A stretch of 64,000 nt of DNA from Eucommia ulmoides (Eukaryota; Streptophyta; Magnoliopsida; Garryales; Eucommiaceae), in assembly GCA_016647705.1 (NCBI GenBank), contig CM028333.1:15869743-15933742 (forward strand). The letters are read 5' to 3'. How positions within the stretch are numbered: position 1 is the first letter of the stretch; every line of letters starts with the position of its first letter. The notes under the pieces are model-generated. The model did no database searches. It saw only the letters and a program-made list of their open reading frames with translations, and was not told where the DNA came from. Shown here one piece after another: positions 34,948 to 47,871 of this stretch. The translations under genes and the position numbers were made by a program.

Positions 34948-36939
34948 TGGTAGGGCGCAAAATACGCCGCTACTTATACTTGCAAGTATAAGAGGTCTAA
35001 GTTTTAGTATAGTGTGATTGTTAAGATCGGGTTATCATATCCACAGGGATTGGTGTCGTTACTATCGAATACCGCGTTTGTCGTGACCTAATTTTATCTA
35101 GGCGAAAAACAAATGTATTTAATTAATTAAACTAATACTAATATAACCTAAATTAACTACACTAATATTCTAATATGTTTTAGGGTGAAGAATTGCCTAG
35201 GGATTAACATGTTTACAAATACGTGTTCGATTTCGATTTACTCAAGTTTACGTTGTTCGACCTATTTGACAACCTCAGTACGTAAACTCTACCGCCACTT
35301 CTCCTGAGTGTAAGACAGGGGAATACATGACTTCGGGTCAACGAAGAAGTCCCCATCAACGTCTTAACGACCCTAGGTTGTGTGAGTCTTGCCCAGCGTC
35401 ATTGATTGCACAAAATCCAACTCCTTCCTGGGTTATTGGATTGTCGCGTTGTATTTACCCTATCGACAATCTCCGTTCTAAAACTCCCTCGCCACCTCTC
35501 CCGTGTGTAAGACGAGGGATATGATATAACTTCGAGCCAACGAAGAAGTTCCCGTCAACGTCTTAACGACCCTAGGTAGCGTGTGTCTTGCCCCACGTCA
35601 TCGATTGTCCACTTTTCAAACCCCGACCGGGTTATAGAATCGTGGTGTTTGTTTACCTTAATCCAAATCCGGAGTTTGTCAAAACCTCGTATTGTCCATT
35701 TATCTAACTAAGCATGATAAACAAACAATATGATAAATAAAATCAAACTATGAAGAACATTCACAAATAAAACACCGAAATCATCCAAACAACGTATTTA
35801 TAAATATAGTGTTAATCCCTACGAGAATCCATGTTTAACTATAGCCATAGCCGCATTTACAATGAAATAAGGAGCTAAACATGCTCACATGATCCTAAGA
35901 TAAAGAAATAAGGAAAAACAATAGAAGAACTTAGCCTCGTCCGAAGATAAACTGCTAAGAACGCTCAACGATCGATTCGCCGTCTTCTCTACTTCGGGAT
36001 GTGAGCTCCACCTCTAAAACTCCTAAATATACCCTTAGATATAGCCTAAGAGGATAAAAAAACCAAGAGAGCAAGAGCGAGTGGGAGAAGATGGGGTATT
36101 TATAGCCAAAATATCCTAAAAATATCTAAAAATATCTCAAGACTATGCAAGGGGAATTCGCCTAGGCGAAGTTAGGTTGGTTTGGATGATCGCCTAGGCG
36201 GTGAAGTAGGCGGTGGACTGGAAGAACATTCTATTGGATTTTTGCCTAGGCGAAGAAAACTTCGCCTAGGCGAGCGGCTATCAGTAGCCTATCTTCGTCT
36301 TCTGCTAGATTTCTGCCTAGGCGAAGGTCGCCTAGGGGGTCGTCTGTCAGTAACATTTTGCTCTTTTCTCAGCTTTTTCAACGCCTAGGTGGTGGTTTGG
36401 ATGCCTAGGCGGTGGGCCTATTTCATCTTTTAGCCTCTGAGCTTTTTTATCCACCGTAACTTCGAACCGCTTTGGTTCGATCTCATCGTTTTCGCTCCAG
36501 TTTCCTATCTTTTTGCCCCACACACTTGATTTAATACAAAAAGATAAAAACTAATTAAAACACATAAAAATAACTATAAACGTACTCGAAAACTAACAAA
36601 TTCGAATTGAAAATATGTAGGTAATTTACACCTATCAAATATGGAATCATCGCCTAAGCGGTCGTCCGTCAGTAACATTTTGCTCTTTTCTCAGCTTCTT
36701 CACCGCCTAGGCAATGGGCTTGTTTCATCTTTTAGCCTCCGAGCTTATTTATCCACAGTAACTTCGAACTACTTTGGTTCGATCTCATCGTTTTCGCTCT
36801 AGTTTCCTATTTTTTTGCCCCACACATCTGATTTAATACAAAAAGAGAAAAACTAATTAAAACACATAAAAATAACTATAAACGTACTCGAAAACTAACA
36901 AATTCGGATTGGAAATATTTAGGTAATTTACACCTATCA
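34948..36939. mobile_element. Solo-LTR-like insertion, 1992 bp, TSD GTAAT
   Basis: It starts TGGTAGGGCGCAAAATACG and ends ACACCTATCA; GTAAT flanks both sides (34943-34947 and 36940-36944). The homologous LTR at 43740 lacks it, so the empty site is visible. No gag or pol is seen. The block TATCCACAGGGATTGGTG is a common motif in plant LTR sequences. Inside are a duplication of period about 199 bp (35290-35650), one of about 320 bp at the right end (36340-36637 and 36660-36939), and a cluster of CCTAGG palindromes. It is a solo LTR or a non-coding LTR derivative. Confidence 0.8.
36157..36715. repeat. Cluster of GCCTAGGC palindromes
   Basis: At least eight copies of CGCCTAGGCG-type boxes occur, including the perfect 14-base TTCGCCTAGGCGAA near 36157. 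They are irregularly spaced, with extensions such as GGTGG or GAAG. Confidence 0.85.
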
Positions 36940-38151
36940 GTAATGAACTCAGAGCAATAAATATAAATGCATATACCAATCTAGTATAAAAGAATATATA
37001 TAAAAGTACTCATCCCAATCACTACATATGATAAAATACCACATACAACACCATATCACACCACACCACATCACGTCACATCACACTACACCACATCATC
37101 TCACACCTCGGCTAACCATGTGATCATTTTAACCTTACGATCGGGAGTTACAACGGTACCGTACCCCGTAGGATATGCCTTCCTAGCGGGATATAATAAC
37201 GCTCCGCTGGACTATGTCAGACGGGTAAAACAACGCTCTACTGGACTATGCCAAATGGGTGAAACAACGCTCCGCTGGACTATGCCAGATGGGTGAAACA
37301 CCGCTCCGCTGGACTATGCCAAGCGGGTGAATATCCACCACCAATCTCCACATCACCTCAACAACAATAACTCATCTCCACCTCAACAACAACTCCGCCC
37401 ACCATCACTCTACCTCAACAACAAACAATGAAATCCACAAAATCAAAAATACCCAAAATAACGCTTGATCCATGTAAGTTAGAAAATTCATCCAATTTTC
37501 AAGTAAACACATTTTTCCATCATAAATATATGAAAATAGATTTTTTGGTAAGAAGACAGTACACTCACTTGGTAATCCATTCTGAAGACTTTTACTGACT
37601 ATTTTCTATTGATATTTTGGTGCCTGCGAACCTAATAGCGACAGGGCCTAAATTAATATATTTTGTACCAATAACGAAATTATGCAATGCATACCCTAAA
37701 TTTCGTAATTTCCTATTCCCTGCTTTTTATTATGAAATAGTATTATTTATTCATGTTAACGGTCTCAATATTTATTATCGTCATTTCGTCATTTTTTATG
37801 CTAATAATTAAATTTAACACGTATACCACATAGGCGTGCACGTCACATAAATCCCGCATCGTCCAAATTATATCTTGTAATTCAACAGGTAAAATTCCCA
37901 CAATTTACTTATTACCAATTTATCTCATATAATTTAGCAGGCCACAAATCACAACGATATACTAAATAATTTTAGGATTACCCACGAGACAATTAAATAC
38001 ATATATTAGTAGAGTTCGGAATTCTACCTCTTCCGAATTTTTCGTCGGCCGCGAGATTGAATTTATGTTTTTTTAGTGGGCAGGTTCGAGTAATTTCTTT
38101 ATTCTCTTTTTCTTCTTCCTTTCTTTTTCTGCTTCTTCTTCCTGTTCATGT

Positions 38152-38890
38152 TTGTGTTTTCCGTTTGCATTCAGCCCACCGAAGCCACCACCTCGCCTTT
38201 GCACCTTTTTAGCCATCAGAGCACGCACACACACAACACACCATTATTGGACCAAGCTCACACAACGCTACCACCGAAAGTTGACGACGGCCACATACCT
38301 ACGCCGACACACAAACTTGCGACTCTCTCTCTCTCTCTCCCTAGTTCTCACTCACCACCGGCCACCGATCAATACCCCCCGGCCAAACAACACACACCCA
38401 CACTGCAACAAATACAATACACACAGTCATACACAACACACACACTGTTCTCTCTCTCTAACTTACCAGCCGACAATCCTTACCCACAAACGACACACAC
38501 ACGCTGTTGGACACACGCAAACACAGACACACGCACACTTACCAAACGACGGCCAAATCAACACGCACACACACCGTCGAAACACTCACGCTACTGTCAC
38601 CACCGTCGACGATACCCACACACCACCGTACCGACAACACACACACATACACAACCGAACTAAAAAACAGAGCACACACATCCACACCTAAACCACTGAA
38701 AAATCAGACAACACCCACATCCGTCGACACACCGAACACACACCACAGCCAACATCGTCGATTACCCACACAGGCAGGATAATGGCCACGATCACACACA
38801 AAACACACAACCACTTGTCGAAATAGACAAAAGAACACACAAACATCCGATACAAATCACACAAACTCACCGCCGATGAACCATGACGAC
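38152..38890. repeat. CA-rich low-complexity LTR segment
   Basis: ACACAC, CACCG and CTCTCT tracts fill the segment. It matches 45010-45730 and 100-720. The frames stay open on both strands because of composition, not because of coding. Confidence 0.85.
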
Positions 38891-38968
38891 AAACCCACGC
38901 CGATTGCCTTCTCTCTCTTTCTTTCTCTCTCTTCGATTATCTGGATTCTTCTTATTTTTTCCTTTTGC

Positions 38969-39008
<40 letters not shown>

Positions 39009-39020
39009 GCACGCACAACA

Positions 39021-39068
<48 letters not shown>

Positions 39069-39080
39069 TGTTGTGCGTGC
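39009..39080. repeat. Perfect 72-bp palindrome with (TA)20 centre
   Basis: The arms GCACGCACAACATGCA (39009-39024) and TGCATGTTGTGCGTGC (39065-39080) are exact complements and enclose 40 bases of TA. A second TA tract precedes it at 38973-39003. The counterpart LTR at 45790 has only a short TA run. Confidence 0.9.
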
Positions 39081-40279
39081 CGTGAGCTTAGCCGGAGAGA
39101 GAGAGAGAAATGGAGATAAGATCATATAAGAGAGAGAAGGGTAAGGTCGGTATGGGGCTTGGCCATTTGTCATATATATATATACAAATATCTTTTATTT
39201 TAATTACACTTTTCTCCCCCTAATTTCTTTAAGTTTCCTTTTTAATCCAAATCTAACATTTAAGATTTTATTAAATTATAATTTCACCCCTAATTAAGAA
39301 TCTGAAATCATATTAGTCCAATTCAAGATTTTAATAAATGGAAAATTACTAATTGACCCCCAAAATTTTAAATCAAATAATAAATAACATCATTCACCCT
39401 GTTATTTTCGAAATATTTTAAAATACGACTTAAATTGTGCATAGAATAAAAATCAGTCTTACAACTCTTCCCCCCTAAAAGAAATTTCGTCCCGAAATTT
39501 TCGTCAAAACAATAGGAATTAAAATTTCAGTCAAACAATAGTACGTCAAATTCGCACTGCATAGTCACGTTAGTCATACTTGATTCTAGGACGAATGTTT
39601 CTTATGTAAGGTCCCATAACTGAAAGTCACTCATATTTCGTAACCAACAATCTGTATCCAACATCGCAACATTTTCATTCGCAGTGGCATACATTATATC
39701 CAATAACCAACAAATAGGGTGTACTTTGGTCGGTAACATCTACCACAAACAACCAACCGTTAAAAAATCTCATTTTTAGTAAGTCCACGACCTCAGTAAT
39801 TTCCCAAAACCCATATTTATCCGTTTTTCCAATAGTTTCAGGCAACCAGTTCACAAATAATATCTCTATGCAACATTAAACCAACAATACTCGCAACCAA
39901 TCGCATAAGTGACATATAACTAAAAATCATTGATCGCACTAGTTATATCAAAATTTCAATAATCCCATAAACATTTTATAAAACTTACCACAATCCAACG
40001 TCAACTAAGAAATGTTTTTGCAATACGTCAAAACCACATAGATACATTTCAACCGACGTCAAAATCATATAAATATTCCTCAAAACACATAGATATCAAT
40101 AATACTCATCCACTTAAGGATAATTCAAATTATCCTTTCCCCATGAAATCTTAATGACCCCCGCATTCCGACTCCATCTAATGTTAGTAGTGGTCCAATA
40201 CATCTAGTTGAGTTCTTTTTATAAAAAATTCATTTTCCCCAAAAAAATATACCCACATCGGCTATATCCAAATCTCAAA

Positions 40280-40560
40280 AATGTATCTGTTATTATAAAC
40301 AAATTCCATTTGCGCCACATAATCTTGCCAACTACCAGGAAATTCCAAAACGCAACTCCTCAACATATCCTCCAACGTCTAAATCACACTTCCCGATTGA
40401 CCGTTAGTTTACAAATAAAAAGAGGTACCAACTTTCAACTTGGCACCCAAAGCAGTGCGGAAACTTGAACAGAACTTTGAAATAAATATCAAACATCTAT
40501 CTGACACTTATGGAAATTGGTACTACGGTTTCTCCTATCAAGAATTACTACCTAGAATCA
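40280..40560 (-). pseudogene. Chromovirus integrase trace
   Basis: The minus strand encodes RTALGAKLKVGTSFY, then TNGQSG, TLEDMLRSCVLEF and GSWQDYVAQM. These align with the chromovirus integrase stretch that usually reads LGT-L-STAFHPQTDGQSER and so on. It is heavily decayed. Confidence 0.7.
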
Positions 40561-41149
40561 ACTACCCGACTTTCTATATTTACAACTTTCCATAAATTGA
40601 ATAATAATGATAACAAATTTTCATGTTGATTTTACAACGGTAATTATTATATATGAAAATTACCATTTAAGGTATCACTAATAAATCTAATACTGCATTT
40701 CGAGTTCCTCCGCGGATTGTTCATACAATGGCGACTTAATTAGTTTTGATAAATTATCTTTCAATTCACAATATGGTGGTAACACTTATAATTTCATAAT
40801 CCCAATTCAGAGATTTCGAATAACCGATCAACCGAGTGTAATATCTATAAAATCCATTAGTTTTTTTTTTTTTTTGGAATATGCCGGTTATCAAAGTATG
40901 TTCAATTTTTAATCATCAAGACTTTATCATTATTTTTGATACGATAGTCAGCTCTTGTGACCAATTTCCACTTAATCTCTAATCTTTCCCAACTGGACAT
41001 CTGACCTTTATGCTTCTACAACACAATTGATCAATGTCGGTTCCAAAATCAAATTCTCAAATAGCATTGCCATCTGACCAATTGGCTACTACACTCACAA
41101 GAGTCTCAACTTCATACATCAATTAGTATGAACAACCTGAATGTGTGCA

Positions 41150-41480
41150 ACCAAACTTACCGATTTCCGACTTAAGGGATTTGCTACAACATTAGTCTTT
41201 CCTGAATAATAATGGATGGTATGATTGTAGTTTTTGATCAGTTTTATTCAACGTCTCAGTGTCAGATTTAGCTCCCTTTTGAATAAGAAAATATTTCCCA
41301 TTCTGGTTGTCGGTGCATATCTCACAAATCTCGTCATACAGGTAATGTTTCTAAAACTTTAAGACAACTACAATCACTACCAACTCCAAAGGTTTCGAAT
41401 TTCGATCACACTTTTCAGCATTTTCCATTAAATCGTGGCTTCAACTTCCTTTGGATTCACTTGAATACTATTTTCCTTCC
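41150..41480 (-). pseudogene. Chromovirus RNase H trace
   Basis: The minus strand encodes CTDNQNGKYFLIQKGAKSD and, further on, YNHTIHYYSGKTNVVANPL. These align with the gypsy RNase H blocks (TDHKSLKY, then YHPGKANVVADALSRK). It is heavily decayed. Confidence 0.75.
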
Positions 41481-43160
41481 AAGTTCATATGTCCCGAAAT
41501 TACCTCTCGATCCAAGCAAAACTCATATTCATTGAATTTGGCATATAATTGTTTCTCTCGTAACATCAGTAACACAATCTGGAGATGCTCTCCATGCTCT
41601 TCTCTACTCTTGACCGGATCACCGTTTTTGCCACGTCACTGCCTCTGACCTTCAACTGGTGATGTCCTAATCGAAAACCTATTTGGGAAAACACCCTGGT
41701 CTTCCACAGTTGATCAAACAAATCATTAATTTTTATGAACCGTCTCCTTATTCAATCATTGGTTACCAATACTCATTTTCAACATACACCCCTTTCTCTT
41801 TACGAATGACACCTGAATCTTTATGAAGAGAAACACCAGGTCTAACTTAATCTTGAGTTAACAGTCTAATTTATTGTAACGACCCGGTTTCCCAGGCCAT
41901 TACACGGCTTCTTCTATGGAGACTTCCTAAAACTAAAACTATCTCACTCGAATTTTCAGTATTCAATAAATTGTAGTACTAACGACAACCACTTGAATTA
42001 GTGATTTTACGACGAAAAAAATTATTAAATTCTATTAAGTGAAAATCAATCTTCTACTTAAAATTAATCCACTCATTTTTCTACACAACGGCAACCAATT
42101 TTTAAAGTCCTAAGGTTACCCACATTTTATCAGCATAATTATATTTAACCAACTTAATAAGTCTATTGTTTAATTCATTAAAATTTTGGAACTTATTTTA
42201 CAACAACTACGGTTATTAATCATGCGTACTGACACCCCGACAATTCCTCTAGGAACTACATAGGGAAAATCCCTAGCTACTACAACATTCACCGCCTGAA
42301 CTTGTTCTGACTAGTGCCCAACACCTGCGTAAAGTATCCTGATATCCTTTCTTTAATACCTTTCTAATCTCCTAGACCAACTATCAAATGACTGGGGTAA
42401 TGATTTCATCTTACCCAAAAATACAAACTTTGATTCATCCAAGATTTGAAAAGTAACTTCTTTTTTAAACAAATCACCGACAATTTTATATTACTCATAC
42501 TAATCGGACTATGTTTATGCGTACTTACTATCATCACAAATCCATAATTCTCGGTAACTTTCTACATATCAATTGCTATTACATTTGTTGTATTTACTAG
42601 TTCCATAAACTTTTGCTCTGCTTGCTCGTCAACCTAGGACGTACTATCAATTCAAATCTTTTCTAATATCGCCACAGTTTTCTCACATCCTTAGTTCCAA
42701 CTAATACGAACTCTCATTTTGTTTTCATAATCCAACTTAAATGTGTCTTGCTATACTATCTAGTATTTTAACAACAACTTATTAGGTGCTACCGATAGTT
42801 AATCTCATCCTCACGCAATACGCATATAGTTGTTTCTCAATTAAAATCTCATATTTCCAACTATTAATACTCCCCCAATCACGATCCATCCATATTCACT
42901 ACCAATAACACAACATCACTCAAATCCACCAACTGACAATATTACAACTTTGTCGCATCCATTAATTTGCCAACATGACAACCAACCATACACGATGCCA
43001 ATGCACTAACACAAGTAATGAAACAATTATCACTCACGTGCCGAACTCTCCTATCGACACCCTATCTCATGTCCCTTACTGACTAGACGACTGACACGTC
43101 TTCCTTTCTCATGGTCCTTTACTGACACAACAATCGACAAGTCTACAAAACCTATAACCT
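41481..43160 (-). other. Decayed chromovirus interior, no clear domain
   Basis: By position this should hold RT, protease and gag of the element. I could not recognise them by eye. A TGTAACGACCCGG start at 41876 may mark a small further insertion, but no matching end or duplication was found. Confidence 0.5.
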
Positions 43161-43162
43161 AG

Positions 43163-43174
43163 GCTTTGATACCA
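43163..43174 (-). other. Primer-binding site, tRNA-iMet type
   Basis: It reads TGGTATCAAAGC on the minus strand, four bases inside the LTR. Confidence 0.85.
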
Positions 43175-43178
43175 AAAT

Positions 43179-43615
43179 TGCCACACCCCACCCCGGACAC
43201 CCTTCACTGTGGGCCCGGCATGACGTCGATATAACATCACCTGAATGCCAAACCAACTCATAGAACGACAATATACATACAATAATATACAATCATCTAT
43301 ATATGCATATTCAAATTTTCTACTATGAGGACACACTCGTCCCCAAAAATAAGAACAACAAAATAAATACCATGAACCTCTTACAGGTTCACTCTGGACC
43401 GCTCATCTCAGACCTACACTCGACTCCATCGTAGGACTATATCTAGCGCTGGTGGGGGACCGACTCCAATCTGCTTCACGTACGAGTGTACTGTCTTCTT
43501 AATAAAAATATTTTAAATGGATCAAGTATAAGTATATAAACATCACATATCGAACAATAATATAAATATCTCATACCACAAGGGAAACTCTTTTTTCCTG
43601 TCACCACAAAATCAA

Positions 43616-43689
<74 letters not shown>

Positions 43690-46081
43690 ATCCCAACAAA
43701 GTGGTGAAAATCAACCAGAATATTCCAGCGAATCATATAGTGTAATGAACTAAGAGAAATAAATATAAATGCAGATACCAATCCAATATAAAATAATATA
43801 TATAAAAGTACTCATCCCAATCACCATATACGACAAAACACCACATATGACACCACATCACACCACACCACATCACGCCACATCACACTACACCACATTA
43901 CCTCACACCTCGGCTAGCCATGTGATCGTTTTAACCTCACGATCGGGAGTTGCAACGATACCGTACCCCGTAGGATATGTCTTCCTAGAGGGATATAATA
44001 ATTCTCCACTGGACTATGCCAAACGGGTGAAATAACGCTCCGTTTGACTATGCCAGATGGGTGAAATAACGCTCCACTAGACTATGCCAGACGGGTGAAA
44101 CACCGCTCCGCTGGACTATGCCAAGCGGATGAATATCCACCACCAATCTCCACCTCACCTCAACAACAACAACTCATCTCCACCTTAACAACAACTCCGC
44201 CCACCATCACTGCCACCTCAACAACAAACAATGAAATCCACAAAATTAGAAATACCCAAAATAACGCTTGATTCATGTAAGTTAGAAAATTCATCCAATT
44301 TTCAAGTAAACACATTTTTTCATCATAAATATACGAAAATAGATTTTTTGGCAAGAAGACAATACACTCACCTGGTAATCCGCTCTGAAGACTTTTATCG
44401 ACTATTCTCTATTGATATTTCGGTGTCTGCGAACTTAATAGTGACAGGGTTTAAATTAATATTTTCTGTACCAATAACAAAATTATGCAATGCATGCCTT
44501 AAATTCCGTAATTTCCTATTCAACGCCTTTTATTATGAAATAGTACTATTTATTCATGTTAACGGTCTCAATATTTATTATCGTCATTTCGTCATTTTTT
44601 ATGCTAATAATTAAATTTAACATGTATACCAAATAGGCGTGCACGTTACATAAATCCCGCATAGTCCAAATTATATCATGTAATTCAACAGGTAAAATTC
44701 TCACAATTTACTTATCACCAATATATCTCATATAATTTAGTAAGCCAGAAATCACAACGATATACCAAATAATTTTAGGATTACCCACGAGACAATTAAA
44801 TACATATATTAGTAGAGTTCAGAATTCTTCCTCTTCCGAATTTTTCGTCGGTTGCGAGATTAGATTTATGTTTTTTTAGTGGGGTGGTTTGAGTAATTTA
44901 TTTATTTTCTTTTCTTCTTCCTTTTCTTTTCTGCTTCTTCTTCCTGTTCCTGTCGGTGTTTTCCATTTGCATTCAACCCACTGAAACCACCACCCCGTTG
45001 TTGCACATCTTCAGCAATCAGAGCACACACACACACAACACACCACTATTGGACCAAGCTCACACCACCGCCACCACAGTAAGCTGACGATGGCCATACA
45101 CCCATGCCCCCACACACACTTGAGACTCTCTCTCTCCCTAGTTCTCACTTACCACCGGCCACCGATCAACACCCCATGGCCAAACAACACAGACCCATAC
45201 CGCAACAAACACAATACACACAGTCACACACAACACACACACACTGTTCTCTCTCTAACTTACCAGTCGGCAATCCTCAACCACAAACAACACATACACA
45301 CACGTTGTCGGACACACACAAACACAGACACACGCACACTTACCAAACGACGGCCAAATCAACACGCACACACACCGTCGGAACACTTATGCCACCATCA
45401 CTACTGTCAACGATACCCACATACCACCAGAACGACAACACACATACATACACAACCAAACTGAAAAATAGAGCACACACATCCACACCTAAACCGTCGA
45501 AAAATCAGACAACACCCACACCTAAACCGTCGAAAAATCAGACAACACCCACACCCGTAGACACACCGAACACACACCACCGCCAACATCATCGATCACC
45601 CACACAGGCAGGACGATGGCCACGATCACACACAAAATACACAACCACTTGTCGAAATAGACAAAAGAACACACAAACACCCGACGCAAATCACACAAAC
45701 TCACCGCCGGCGAACCATGACGACGAACCCACGCCGACTGCCTTCTCTCTCTTCAATTTTCTAGATTCTTCTTCTTTTTTCCTTTTGCGTGTATATATAT
45801 ATATATATCTTTTGTTTTAATTACATTTTCTCCCCCTAATTTCTTTAAGTTTTCTTCTTAAACCAAATCTAACATTTAAGATTTTATTAAATTATAATTT
45901 CACCTCTAATTAAGAATCTGAAATCATATTAGTCCAATTCAAGATTGTAATAAATGGAAAATTACTAATTAACCCTCAAAATCTTAAATCAAACAATAAA
46001 TAACGTCATTCACCTCGTTATTTTTGAAATATTCTGAAATACAACTTAAATTGTGCATAGAATAAAAATCAGGGTCTTACA
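43179..46081 (-). mobile_element. 5' LTR of the chromovirus
   Basis: It starts TGCCACACCCCACC and ends GGGTCTTACA on the + strand. It is 2.9 kb long, without the insertion present in its partner. Confidence 0.92.
43618..43686. repeat. (AT)34 microsatellite
   Basis: It is uninterrupted over about 68 bp. The other LTR has only a short TATATA here (34878-34888), so it expanded after insertion. Confidence 0.9.
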
Positions 46082-47165
46082 AGACGTGCCCGTTTTTGCC
46101 TTACTAACGTCTTTCTCATTTTGCCTGAGATGATCCCGAAATAATCCCCTGCCTTCTTTAGCCAGTTTCACATCTTCTAGCTTCATGTAAGGCTTGGATT
46201 TCTCCATCAACTCCGTCATACTCGAAGGACACTTTTTAGTTAAAGAATCTTGAAATCGGCCAGGACGCAACCCTGACATAAAAGCATTGATAACAAGGTT
46301 TGTATCACAACCTTCAATGCAGGTCAGATTTTCATTAAACCGGCTCATATACTGGTGCAAAGTTTCTCTTTTTTCCTGACGCAGAGCAAGCAGGAAATCC
46401 GATCCTTTCATTAACCTCTGACAGGTTATGAAACGGTTGATAAACGTCTTCCCGAACTCATTAAACGACGTTATAGAGTTCGCAAGAAGAGTATGTAGCC
46501 ACTCAAGAGCCAATTCCTTCAAAATGGTCACAAATGCCCTGCAAATGGTGGAATCGCTGGAATTATACAAATTCATGACATGTTTGAACTGGAGGATATG
46601 GTCAACTGGATCAGTTTTCCCGTCATACTTTTCAAACTTCATCGGATCAAACTTTTTAGAAAGTGGGATAGCTAGTATTTCCGGGGAAAAGGGCATCTTA
46701 GTACCCTTTAATAATGTATCCAGCTCATCCAGAGGTCGAACTCTCTCCACTTGACTCCTAATCTGTCGATGTGAATCAACAGTCTCAGTTTGAATACTGG
46801 TCCCTCATTCTAGTTGATGGTTGGCCTCTCCATGGAGAAGTCGTTCCTCGTAAGATTGAGGATCAGCATGTTGTGGAGTTTCTACCTTATCTCTGACTCC
46901 ATGAGTACTCATATTAAACTACGACCTGTTATCAGCGATTATGCCAGCCATGTACTTGATAGTTTCTGCCATCTCGCCATTTTCGCATTAAGAGCGTCTA
47001 TCTTTGCATCCATATTTACTGTTACAGATGACAGATCAGACGGAATCTCTTCGCGCTGCTCTAAATAAACATCTCCGTGCTGCTCCTCTGGTATATCTAG
47101 GTCTGACGGCGGTGGTAAATCATTATTTTGACTTGTCACTGGTGCCCTAGCTCGCAAGTGCCTCA
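46082..47165 (-). pseudogene. Tat-A gag N-terminal and capsid part
   Basis: The probable start is MRHLRARAPV at about 47165, just after the PBS. The segment 47165-46940 includes NMDAKIDALNAKMARW, a short coiled coil also found in Tat-B gag. The segment 46750-46087 holds LDELDTLLKGTKMPFSPEI, FDPMKFEKYDGKTDPVDHI and NEFGKTFINRFITCQRLMKG, the Retrotrans_gag domain. The gag reading continues beyond the chromovirus insertion at 34431. Confidence 0.88.
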
Positions 47166-47197
47166 TATCTGCAACGTAGGATTTTACGTTTGTTTTT

Positions 47198-47212
47198 CCA
47201 CAGACGGCGCCA
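47198..47212 (-). other. Tat-A primer-binding region
   Basis: TGGCGCCGTCTGTGG on the minus strand, two bases inside the LTR, resembles the TGGCGCCG-type primer site shared by Tat and Athila elements. Confidence 0.75.
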
Positions 47213-47214
47213 AA

Positions 47215-47871
47215 TGATGATGTCAAGAATTCTCTGTTACGTGTCAAGCTCCGCACGAACCAAAAAATCTTTCGTCTTCCTTTTCTATCTGCAAAAATAT
47301 GAATTCTAATAGGAGACACCGGTGTGGTGCCAGCCAAAGAACCTTCAGCGTGAGAATATGTTAATCTGAATATAGTGAGAATAAATTGTACACTTAAATC
47401 GGAGTCTATATTACCAATTACCTTCTACCATTTTTATAGAGTGATTAGTTTGTTACCATATGAATGGAGAGATCATTCAGTTACTCATATCTCCTTGCTA
47501 TTACGTATAATAGTCATTATCCCCATAATTATGGGAGAATCTCTGTAACGGTCCCCATTACTCACAGGCCGTTACAGTCAATTCAGACTTATTCTAACGT
47601 ATACAGGTTTGACCGAAACTCTGAGACGACTGGTTTCCTTTTTGGCTTTTGACACCTTGGACTTATACATACCCAAATATGGGCCTTATCAAGTGGCAAC
47701 CCATATATTCATAAAGATCACTAAATCAGTGTTTGAATTATGGGCTTATGCTGTCCCAGCTCACTTGATAGGCGGGTTTACTTGACTCCAATTCAGAGCC
47801 CATATAACGAATCCGACCTATTTAGGATTTCATACCTAGGTCAGTTTAGGGCAGGAGTTTTACACACATCA
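47215..47871 (-). mobile_element. Tat-A 5' LTR
   Basis: It has the same length and ends as 25199-25855. On the minus strand a block TATTCTCACGCTGAAGG, then CACCACACCGGTG, is shared with the LTRs of Tat-B. Confidence 0.92.

Larger units (their letters stand above)
34432..39463 (-). mobile_element. 3' LTR of the chromovirus (contains an insertion)
   Basis: It is homologous throughout to 43179-46081. It is 5.0 kb long because of a 1992-bp insertion at 34948 and a longer AT/palindrome segment near 39000. Small internal repeats at 37190-37320 (CGCTCCGCTGGACTATGCC) are shared with the other LTR. Confidence 0.92.
34432..46081 (-). mobile_element. Tekay-like chromovirus nested in Tat-A gag
   Basis: Both ends show TGTCACACC...TCTTACA on the + strand, and AGACG stands on both sides (34427-34431 and 46082-46086). 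On the minus strand the LTR starts TGTAAGAC; the PBS (TGGTATCAAAGC, 43163-43174) and PPT (TTTTAGGGGGGAAGAGT, 39464-39480) fix the orientation. The internal 3.7 kb keeps recognisable RNase H and integrase traces but is heavily decayed and shorter than usual. The left LTR is longer because of another insertion. A 220-bp hand sample of the LTRs differs at about 7%, mostly transitions, or roughly 2-3 million years. Confidence 0.92.
25199..47871 (-). mobile_element. Tat-A: Tat-lineage Ty3/gypsy element split by nested insertions
   Basis: The 657-bp LTRs at 25199-25855 and 47215-47871 are flanked by AAAAG on both sides (25194-25198 and 47872-47876). On the minus strand the order is LTR, PBS, gag, protease, RT, RNase H, integrase, a minisatellite, two ORFs in antisense, PPT and LTR. 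RT before integrase is Ty3/gypsy; antisense ORFs between pol and the 3' LTR are known from the Tat lineage. An 11.65 kb chromovirus lies in gag, so the element itself is about 11 kb. Coding parts carry several breaks. A hand sample of the LTRs differs at about 8%, or roughly 3 million years at 1.3e-8 per site per year. Confidence 0.92.

Noticed and set aside
41876-42240. Possible small LTR insertion starting TGTAACGACCC
   Set aside because: No convincing other end or target duplication was found; the chromovirus interior here is too decayed to decide.
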